A DNA stretch of 64,000 nucleotides from Paracyclopina nana. Taxonomy: Eukaryota; Arthropoda; Copepoda; Cyclopoida; Cyclopettidae. Under the pieces are notes generated by a model. The model was given only the letters and a program-made list of their open reading frames with translations. It did not search any database and had not been told where the DNA came from. The translations under genes and the position numbers were made by a program. This document shows positions 58,301 to 64,000 of this stretch, piece after piece (positions within the stretch are counted from its first letter, which is position 1; each line of letters opens with the position of its first letter). Where the stretch lies: the NCBI GenBank assembly GCA_019096065.1, contig JAGUCH010000001.1, positions 8,680,001 to 8,744,000 of the forward strand, in the 5' to 3' direction.

Positions 58301-60709
58301 TCAACCTGTAATGATAGGCATGGAGGCTCTGAACATTCTAGCTATGCAAACAGTTCTCTTTACCTTCTGCCATGCTCCGTTCACGTTGTTGCACATCTCA
58401 AAATCCTCCTCGCAGCAATAATAAAAACCAACTGACTCAACCACGTTCCACTTGAAATCCTGATCGTAGTCGATGGTGACTGAAAAGCCATCCTCAACTA
58501 GGAAAAACTCAACATAGTCGGGAAAGGGTCCGTTCGTTGGGTAGTCTGCAAGTCCGTAAGCCACATTTAGCCCAGATGTGGCCAATCGTTTGGCTGGAAG
58601 CTGCTTGTTTCTTGGGTGAATTCCGGACTCGTTGTCGTAGGTGTCCAGTGCAACTGCCATGAATACATTCTACCCAACAAAGCCAGTTTAATTAGACATT
58701 TGACATAATTTAATTCTAAAAGTACCTTCATTTCATCATTGGGGACGAACCCAAAGTCGCCTGTTTGATGCCACCTAATCATTGGAAATCCAGGACTCAT
58801 GTCATTAGCATTCCAAGTAGAAAGCTGAACGAAGCCAAAAGGAAACTGATTGCCCGTCAAGCTCATCATGCTCCAAACCCTTCGCCACTCAGAAATCATG
58901 GCTGGAAATGAGCATTGGTACTTGTCTCTGTTCCGGTTGGTGTTTGCCTCCCCTAAGGAACTCATGAATTGAGATAAGAGAATATCTAAGGGGCTGTTTT
59001 GCTACCTTGATACCAAAGTGCTCCCTTGATTGACATCCTTACCAAAGGGTGAATCATGGCATTGTAAAGATAAGTGTCCGAGTTGCCAACATTGTTGTCG
59101 TCCTCAGAGGGTTCAATGTCACACGCGGCCAAGCCTTCTGGTGTCATCCAAGGCTCGATTCTAGTTCCACCCCAATTTGTTTCAATTAGCCCAAAGTGCT
59201 TCATAAAAAGAAGTTTTCATTGGAGCATGAAAAAGGTAATTAGCCTGATTAACCTTTCCGGGCAGTTTTTGAGCCATGTTTTTTATGGTGAGAAGACAAA
59301 TAGCTGAGAATCGTGATACGTATTGAGTTTGGTTGGTGGATGCCCAAATAGTGAAATCCTCGCTCATGAGATCCTCCTGAGGCTGAGGATGGCCCATGTG
59401 AGGCAGCTTGTACAATCTTATGTTGTGATAATTTGCAATGTCTGCTATTTCAGCTTCAAAATCGAAAATGCTCCCCATGCTCCATTCCATATTTGACTGT
59501 CCTGAGCACACCCACACATCCCCATAGGTGACGAAGTTGAGGGTTAAGTCCTACATTGTAAATGTGTGGTTATCGCTTTTATTCTTGTATCACAATTCCT
59601 ACATCCGATCCTTCTTGAGTAAATTTGAAGGAGCAAGTCAAGCCATGCTCCCCGGGAAATTCGAACTTGAATATAGTGTCATCCTATTATTTAAAAGGGT
59701 TAGGTGCACCATAATACCACGTTGCAAATGGCTGTTCCATACCTGCGTTGGAGAGAACGTTTTCGTCACAGGGAACGTCTCTCTTCCCTTGAGCTGACAC
59801 GAGGCTGAGCTTTCGACAGTGTTTGTATTTCCATCCAAGAAGCCCCACAAGATCGCTGACGTGGGATCAGCTTGGATAATCATACCATCTTTGAATACCT
59901 TCGGCCAGCGAAGGCATTCAGCTCCTGCAGCCATAAGAAGAATAGAAAGTAGTTCCCGACCTCTCATGTCGAGGGCAATCTTAAAATGCATTTGATAAGA
60001 TAACAAAGATTACTCAAAAGTTCATGCTGCGAGCATAATTAACGTCTTTGAGCCAATCTAACGCATGCGCATGCCTGTGTGCATCTTTTAATTGACAAAT
60101 GCTGCTCAGGGCTTAACAAGACAGGGGCTTTAAACCTACTTAGAAAGCTGTTTGCACTAAATTGCGTGGCAAAGCCGACGAAAGCGGTCCTTTTTCATGC
60201 ATAACGACAAGATAAACCATATTTATCAAACTATAGCACTGCTCTTTTTTCTTCACAGAAAAACTGGTGGTGAAGGATGACCATGAATGGTGCATGGATG
60301 TGTTCGACACGTTTGTGTTAGCTGGTCAGTCTGTGACAATGGGGGAAGCTGTAGTCCGAAAGTATAGACCAGTCAGCGCTGAAAACAATCACATTGTGCT
60401 CCATATTTTCTCAACTGACCGGGATGATGTCAAGGTATAATTTTTCTTTTACAGACAAATGTTGCTTTCTGTTATGTACCGTTTTTTCAGTTCATTACTG
60501 ATCCCGGTGTCGAGGCTTGTGGATCTTTGAATTTAACTTTAGATCCACTTCCGTCTCTTCAGTCCAAGTGTCGCGAAATTCAAGCCAAGATGCTCTTTGG
60601 AGATACTGAAATCAAGGCCACTGCTATTGATGTGGCAACCAATCAAAGCGTGAAGGTGTACGTCGATTTCATGAATGAAAATAACCCTAAGTACATTACA
60701 AAATTGTAG
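22398..60709 (+). CDS. HSPA12: HSPA12-like atypical Hsp70, host of three antisense nested genes
   Basis: This is an Hsp70-superfamily ATPase of the HSPA12A/B type. Fifteen exons join in frame to 1,084 residues: 22398-22524, 22740-22835, 23351-23719, 23787-24554, 25062-25237, 25294-25515, 27386-27578, 27641-27787, 27838-27963, 28021-28232, 28287-28409, 57635-57802, 57909-58041, 60259-60434 and 60491-60709. The core starts near residue 419 with phosphate-1 motif [17 protein letters not shown]. Later landmarks are [20 protein letters not shown], phosphate-2 [26 protein letters not shown], adenosine motif [10 protein letters not shown] and [21 protein letters not shown] near the end. The ~418-residue N-terminal extension is longer than in vertebrate HSPA12 and looks disordered. 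Intron 1 keeps frame only with a GC donor, so exon 1 is the least certain part. Introns 6, 11 and 13 each contain an antisense gene. The 3' exons continue the core without a gap, so this is one gene. Confidence 0.93.
25530..25535 (-). promoter_or_regulatory. Poly(A) signal for the nested F-box/WD gene
   Basis: AATAAA on the - strand begins two bases after the stop codon of the F-box/WD gene. Cleavage 10-30 nt further on would fall at the donor site or inside the preceding exon of the host gene, which ends at 25515. Confidence 0.5.
25537..27200 (-). CDS. F-box/WD-repeat protein nested in HSPA12-like intron 6
   Basis: This is a likely substrate receptor of an SCF ubiquitin ligase. Four exons, 27200-26565, 26506-26110, 26045-25736 and 25678-25537, join in frame to 494 residues. 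An F-box-like helix set lies near residues 75-110 ([26 protein letters not shown]). A beta-propeller follows, with degenerate WD repeats: [63 protein letters not shown] and [20 protein letters not shown] do not assign an orthologue. The gene lies wholly inside the 1,870-bp intron 25516-27385 of the HSPA12-like gene, on the other strand. Its stop is 22 bp from the host exon, and its ATG is 186 bp before the next host exon. Confidence 0.88.
28511..42517 (-). CDS. Giant CAP-domain, mucin-like, beta/alpha-repeat membrane protein
   Basis: Four exons, 42517-42198, 41457-41193, 40884-30792 and 30615-28511, join in frame (12,783 nt) to a 4,260-residue type I membrane protein. Order: signal peptide ([16 protein letters not shown]); antigen-5-like CAP domain, about residues 20-270 ([51 protein letters not shown]); 8-Cys module about 305-395; Ser/Thr-rich stalk to about 1060; two more 8-Cys modules about 1090-1420; two degenerate repeat units; acidic linker; 18 clearer ~95-residue repeats about 1795-3500; acidic Pro/Ser/Thr region; TM helix near 4105-4130 followed by RRRRR; about 130 cytoplasmic residues. 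The CAP metal tetrad is degenerate: the usual H of GHYTQ is L and the usual E of WYxE is D. It is probably a cell-surface or cuticle-facing adhesion or scaffold protein; function is inference. The ATG is chosen for the signal peptide. The gene is antisense in HSPA12-like intron 11. Confidence 0.88.
30955..36090 (-). repeat. 18 tandem ~95-residue beta/alpha repeats (coding)
   Basis: Within the 10-kb exon the protein repeats a pattern of about 95 residues. It runs: strand (VxVTIxxGEE), strand (xEPEISIEA), strand (GxIKATIxAPGKK), strand (STxLTVPLPK), then a helix ([28 protein letters not shown]). I count 18 units. Examples of the helix end are [26 protein letters not shown] and [15 protein letters not shown]. 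Two more decayed units lie at about 37200-36600. Units differ at most positions, so duplication is old. I do not recognise the fold as a named domain. Confidence 0.85.
37215..38200 (-). other. 8-Cys modules 2 and 3 of the giant CAP protein
   Basis: Two segments (about 38196-37965 and 37455-37215) share one spacing: C-x5-C-x5-C-x6-C, a gap, then C-x6-C-x9/10-C-x6-C. They begin [13 protein letters not shown] and [14 protein letters not shown] third copy at about 40560-40290 (CLDALTC...) has wider second and penultimate gaps. The eight conserved Cys suggest four disulfides. Confidence 0.8.
39060..39900 (-). repeat. Tandem 429-bp repeat in the mucin-like stalk (coding)
   Basis: The segment starting ggtttttgca at 39061 recurs at 39490, 429 bp (143 codons) later, with few differences, and the second copy runs on to about 39900. 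The encoded stalk repeats [19 protein letters not shown] and DVTDIVTN blocks. A whole number of codons per unit keeps the frame through unequal exchange. Copy number may vary between individuals. Confidence 0.8.
42518..50033. other. Gene-free part of the giant intron, upstream of the CAP gene
   Basis: No coding gene is supported here. The first few hundred bases should hold the CAP gene's 5' UTR and promoter; an acceptor-like pyrimidine tract ending in ag, read on the - strand, lies near 42595. Remaining open frames are short and motif-free on both strands. I see no RNA gene. Confidence 0.5.
50034..50042 (+). repeat. Left target-site duplication of foldback element
   Basis: GAGAATTAG directly precedes the left terminal inverted repeat and is repeated exactly after the right one (53665-53673). 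A perfect 9-bp copy at both ends marks transposase-mediated insertion. Confidence 0.9.
50043..53664. mobile_element. 3.6-kb foldback (FB-like) transposable element
   Basis: The ends are inverted copies starting gggactgtataaaaacccc. The outer ~205 bp (50043-50247 and 53460-53664) differ at only about three positions. Inside each arm are tandem copies of a 296-bp unit: about two in the left arm, then a switch of orientation near 50835, then nine in the right arm. Each unit is rich in short words such as caaaccagca / tgctggtttg. No transposase frame is present, so it is non-autonomous. The 9-bp target duplication, the long inverted arms made of tandem repeats and the lack of coding capacity match foldback elements of the Drosophila FB type; a MULE origin (also 9-bp duplications) is possible. 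It sits in intron 11 of the HSPA12-like gene. Confidence 0.92.
50842..53459. repeat. Nine-copy 296-bp tandem array in the right arm
   Basis: Units begin cattaatagaaaaagtgtc at 50842, 51138, 51426, 51722, 52018, 52314, 52610, 52906 and 53202. Spacing is 296 bp, except one 288-bp unit that lost one of two adjacent ttaagttt words. Copies differ by only a few bases, which points to recent amplification or gene conversion. The left arm (50243-50830) holds two inverted copies. Confidence 0.92.
53665..53673 (+). repeat. Right target-site duplication of foldback element
   Basis: GAGAATTAG follows the right terminal repeat directly and matches 50034-50042 exactly. Confidence 0.9.
53674..57634. other. 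Gene-free 3' part of the giant intron
   Basis: These 4 kb run from the foldback element to the acceptor of HSPA12-like exon 12. No frame shows a family motif and I see no RNA gene or further mobile element. A TATA-like gcatatataagg lies near 56153, without a nearby gene on that strand. Confidence 0.5.
58109..58114 (-). promoter_or_regulatory. Poly(A) signal for SIAE
   Basis: AATAAA on the - strand starts eight bases after the SIAE stop codon. This predicts a very short 3' UTR ending close to the host exon that finishes at 58041. Confidence 0.6.
58123..59967 (-). CDS. SIAE: Sialate O-acetylesterase nested in HSPA12-like intron 13
   Basis: This secreted or lysosomal esterase removes O-acetyl groups from sialic acids. 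Seven exons, 59967-59743, 59683-59603, 59550-59254, 59198-59006, 58952-58726, 58669-58364 and 58305-58123, join in frame to 503 residues, close to human SIAE (523). The start at 59967 gives a signal peptide ([18 protein letters not shown]); an in-frame ATG 39 nt upstream is possible. The catalytic Ser is in [13 protein letters not shown]. Further family blocks are [37 protein letters not shown] then EAN, and the catalytic His in [16 protein letters not shown]. The C-terminal YLWETTPV block matches the family end. Both catalytic residues are present, so activity is expected. The gene lies wholly inside intron 58042-60258, antisense to the host. Confidence 0.95.
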
Positions 60710-60967
60710 TTTTGCACTCTCTTTCATATCCATGTAAGCAGCATCGTATAATAAACTGATATTTCATTTCCTCGCGAGCTTCCGATATTTTCAAGTAAAA
60801 GCCTCGCAAATAAGCATCTAAGGCCAATGCGAACGTCGTTCTATGAACTCGCCACAGGTCGACTGGAGCTTTGGGTTACTGCAACAGATAGGTAGAATGA
60901 CTTCCAGTCAACGAGTCTACCTTGGTTGTCAGCTGACTGTGCATCAATTTTTCAGGTGACTTGCATC
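60710..60967. other. HSPA12-like 3' UTR and short intergenic gap
   Basis: The stretch holds the HSPA12-like 3' UTR and the 5' leader of the next gene. A likely 5' UTR acceptor (atcaatttttcag) ends at 60957, ten bases before the next ATG. Confidence 0.4.
60750..60755 (+). promoter_or_regulatory. Poly(A) signal for the HSPA12-like gene
   Basis: AATAAA lies 41 nt after the HSPA12-like stop codon on the same strand, a usual spacing for a short 3' UTR. Confidence 0.65.
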
Positions 60968-61296
60968 ATGGCAGCAACTACTCAAATTGCGCTATTCATG
61001 CTTTTGTGCATTGGAACGACCATTTCAACACCTGTTGATGGACCAGGCAAAATAAACGATCTGCAAACTTTGGATCCGTATCAGCCAGAAAAGGCTCCCA
61101 TCATCCCAGTAATTCTGGGTGAAAGACGTAAGAATCGCAGTTAATACAAGCGCTGTTAGTGGAATCCCCTCATTTTTCAGGCTGTGACAACATCTATCAC
61201 GGTGCAATTTTGCCCTGTTTATTGAGGCCCGAATTGCCACCTTACAGCTATTCAACTGAGACTTACTATAACATGGAATACAAAAAGAAAAAATAA
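60968..61296 (+). CDS. Small secreted protein, unknown family
   Basis: I do not recognise it. Two exons, 60968-61127 and 61181-61296, join in phase 1 over a 53-bp GT-AG intron to give 91 residues. The ATG at 60968 starts a clean signal peptide (MAATTQIALFMLLCIGTTIS). The mature part has only two Cys (CDNIYHGAILPC), is Pro- and Tyr-rich, and ends in a basic KKKK tail. An ERRR basic stretch just before the first Cys could be a processing site, so a peptide precursor is one option; a small cuticle or haemolymph protein is another. It is convergent with the arrestin gene, 48 bp between stop codons. Confidence 0.65.
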
Positions 61297-61344
61297 CAAC
61301 GATTGATTACGATGGTTTGTGTGAGATATGGTCGTGAGTTCAGC

Positions 61345-62409
61345 TTATTCCTCCATAGATTTGCCCATAGCTTCGACAAGCACCGAGTCCTGGGCCTGGA
61401 ATTTTTGGCGTCTCTTGTTCAGCTTCGCCTGCTCTTCAGCAGAAGTCTTCTTCAGCTCTTCAAGTGTGTCAGCCTCCTCAGAGTCTGAAAAAATGGTGTT
61501 AAAAAGACTTTTTAAATACTCCACGATATGGGCCAACCTGGTCTTGGGTGAACTAGCTTAAATGGCAAGTCCACAGACAAGTCTCCTCCCATTCCGGACA
61601 GAACCAAGGTCACTTTGACTGAGTATGAAACAATGACACCCAAGAGGTCATTGGGGTCACCAGTTTCGGCAATGGAAGAGCTTGCTAGGTTAGTTTCGTC
61701 TCTCTCTTTGCTCAGGGCGGCGTCGAGAGCCAGTCCACGCTCGTGGCCACACATTTGGGCCAAAGGCTTCATCGTGAAAGTTCTGTTTAAATTAGCTCCC
61801 GGTCCCAGGGGACAGCCATCCTTGGTCTCCAATCTGGTTAAAGTTACCATCAGATTATGTTGAAAGCAGATTTGGTTTTAACTCACCTAGCAACTTTGCA
61901 GCTGTACTGGGCACCAACCATCGTGAGCTCGCAGTGTTGCACAATGGCAACTCTCAGCGACTTGACAGATTTGTTGGAGTTATTGCTTATCGAGACGTGA
62001 ATTGGAAGCTCTTGGCCGTGATAAAATATCTCCTTGTCAAGAGTGCACTCCATTACGACCTTACCCTTCGCCATGAGGAAACCCTTGTCAGCCTTAGCGG
62101 TTGGGGACCTTTGCTTTTCGTCAGTAGCAGCATATTGAGCCTTTCAGGAGAACTTTTTGTTAACCAAAAATGCTCATGAAAAATGTTAATATTTCTTGGC
62201 ACCTTTCGAATGCTCATGTGGACGGAGGCCTTCTTGGGCCCTTGGTGGTCATCTGAACTGTCTGTGACATGAATTTTGACCTCGTAAGACACACCCATAG
62301 TAGTGGAGTCACCCTCCTCGCCTCTGATAAGCACAGAGTTGGGGGCAGACTGGGGAAAGCTCAGGGTGAAGGGTTTAGCTCCTTCGCCCAGCTTTTGCAT
62401 CAGACGGGT
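61345..62409 (-). CDS. Visual-type arrestin, 3' exons only
   Basis: Arrestins bind phosphorylated, activated rhodopsin-like receptors and stop G-protein signalling. Four exons, 62409-62203, 62140-61887, 61833-61538 and 61484-61345, join in frame to 298 residues and a stop. The first starts at an acceptor (ttctag), so the N-terminal ~100 residues lie outside or beyond 64000. Landmarks: GVSYEVKIHV and VHMSIRKAQYA from the N-domain end, LDKEIFYHGQELPIHVSISN, IVQHCELTMVGAQYSCKVA, LETKDGCPLGPGANL, GVIVSYSVKVTLVLSGMGG and DLPFKLVHPRP. The wording around MVGAQYS and LETKDGCP is that of arthropod visual arrestins rather than beta-arrestins. The tail after HPRP is short, highly charged and lacks a visible clathrin box and the usual FARxR motif. 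Confidence 0.9.
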
Positions 62410-64000
62410 CTAGAAGTTTGTGTCACACGTTATGACAGGGACCCAACGCAAGATATTTAAGTATATAAGTACTTGTAATTTAGTCCTGTGGAGTTACATG
62501 GCCAGCAAGCTTTAACATAACTATACTGTAAAATGCCATGCATTTCAACTCAGTAAATGTCCTGAAGCCTAACTAAAATCAACCTACCAATGTAGGCAAA
62601 TGGGAATAAATGTTAAGTCATGTTTTTAGGGGGAATAGAGCAAATACTCTATTAGTATTTTATTGAGGGATATTACCTGTATAGTACAGAGGTAGTTGGG
62701 TGAATGTACATGTTAGATTTGAACTGGGCCTTATATACAGTTTTGTGAGGGAGGGAATTCTTGGGTGCAACCAAGCAACAAGCAACATATGCTGACATCA
62801 AGGTCAAGTATTGGTTAAGCACAAAGAACCAGGAAGAGGAAGTATATTGAAAGATCCAGTAATATCTGGATCTATTTATACAATGCTATTGAACTTCATG
62901 TATCACACTTCATTTCCCCCGGTGCAAGAAGAAAAAAATTCTTAAAATGTGACTTTTAAGAATTTTTCACCCCAAAACCACAAAGGAAATTATTATTCCA
63001 CCAAAGTGCTGCATCTTTCCAAAGTAATTACTGCTAAGTCTTATTCATTATGTAGCATGAATCTGGAGTGATCAGACCCAGCAAAATAGTTTTAAGCCAT
63101 AATGGCGACTTATGTTTTTGGAGGCCGTGAGCGAATCGCGTTAGGCTAACTTTAATCCTAGTTAGTTTTTTTTTTCAAGATGAGCACTTTGACAAGGATG
63201 ATGCTCATGAAGTTTTAATTTATGTTATGAATGGTGGTTATTTTTGATGGGAACTTCTGATTGGATGTGATTGGATATTACTTGAATTCTCTCCTTTGGT
63301 TGTGCAGATGGTCTAGCTTATTCCAGATGGATTAGTTCGTAGACAATTCTGACGTCATCAGCCTTTTTTTCTAGGATGATTTCAATTTCCGGGCCTTCAG
63401 ACATGAGTGATGGTAAACTTTTCTGATGAGGCTTGGAGTCGCAGGACGCACGGTGTTGGAGGATGGAGGCCAGGTGTAGGTCATTATTGGAATTGTTGTT
63501 CCTGTCGCTATATTTGCAGTCATCCTTGTTGTGCTTTGGGGTAGCCATTTTGCTGTACTGATGTTGGGGTGCAAAAATCGATTAGGTATTTATGGGCTAG
63601 TCTCCAAGGCTAGATATGAGGGTGTGTGGGACCTATGGTTGATGATCAAGGACTTATATTTCTGCAATTATAGCTTGGAAACACAAGGTGGATTAAACAT
63701 AGGGGCATTTCCTATCCAGTTTGGAAATGAGCCCTGGGATGATATCAAGAGGGAAACAAAAATGTTGGTTTTGTAATATGAAAGGTTATGATTTTATTTA
63801 GAATAATATGATGACTTTTGTTACTTAAGAATCTCGTAGCATTTTCCTAGGTTGAAACCGAGCCATAATTTTTTGGGCCAAATTAACCTTAGAATTCTTA
63901 ACTATACCAAGAAGAAGACCAAATTTGACGAGGAAAAAGGGCATAAAATGTCTATTATTAATATAGCAAATAAATTTTGTGCAACTATCCATACTAATTT
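62410..64000. other. Arrestin intron, truncated by window end
   Basis: No further arrestin exon is recognisable on the - strand, so this is probably a large intron of at least 1.59 kb. Two overlapping frames near 63318-63776, one per strand, have no motif and no matching splice context. It is AT-rich, with no repeat or RNA gene seen. Confidence 0.45.

Noticed and set aside
63318..63776. Two overlapping frames on opposite strands near the window end
   Set aside because: Neither matches arrestin or another family, and both cannot be real. They are treated as chance frames in an arrestin intron.

Overview
The window is animal nuclear DNA from a bilaterian invertebrate, most likely an arthropod. 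The reasons are a ladybird-class (Lbx) homeobox gene, an Orb2/CPEB2-4 gene, an arthropod visual-type arrestin and an insect antigen-5-like CAP domain. Introns are mostly 50-300 bp with GT-AG ends. The species cannot be fixed from sequence alone. All gene models below were spliced by hand, and the reading phase was checked at each junction.

Layout. 1-7.6 kb holds no gene I can support. It is probably the 5' flank or first intron of lbx and contains an old 386-bp inverted repeat. 7.68-8.29 kb holds the lbx homeobox exons (+). 8.84-10.17 kb encodes a secreted acidic protein (-), tail to tail with lbx. 10.88-12.55 kb encodes an SLC22-like transporter (+). 14.95-18.69 kb is orb2 (-) with a His/Gln-rich region and a 39-nt microexon. 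21.03-21.85 kb encodes an NNMT/PNMT-like methyltransferase (-), divergent from the next gene.

From 22.40 to 60.71 kb runs one 15-exon HSPA12-like (atypical Hsp70) gene on the + strand. Three unrelated genes lie in its introns, all antisense: an F-box/WD-repeat gene (25.54-27.20 kb), a very large CAP-domain membrane protein (28.51-42.52 kb) and a sialate O-acetylesterase, SIAE (58.12-59.97 kb). The 29.2-kb intron that holds the CAP gene also carries a 3.6-kb foldback transposable element with a perfect 9-bp target-site duplication. After this come a 91-residue secreted protein (+) and the 3' part of a visual-type arrestin (-) whose first exons lie past the window end.

The most novel item is the CAP gene. 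It predicts 4,260 residues from four exons, one of them 10,093 bp. Order: signal peptide, antigen-5-like CAP domain with a degenerate metal site, an 8-Cys module, a Ser/Thr-rich stalk with DNA-level repeats, two more 8-Cys modules, about 20 copies of a ~95-residue beta/alpha repeat I do not recognise, one transmembrane helix and a cytoplasmic tail.
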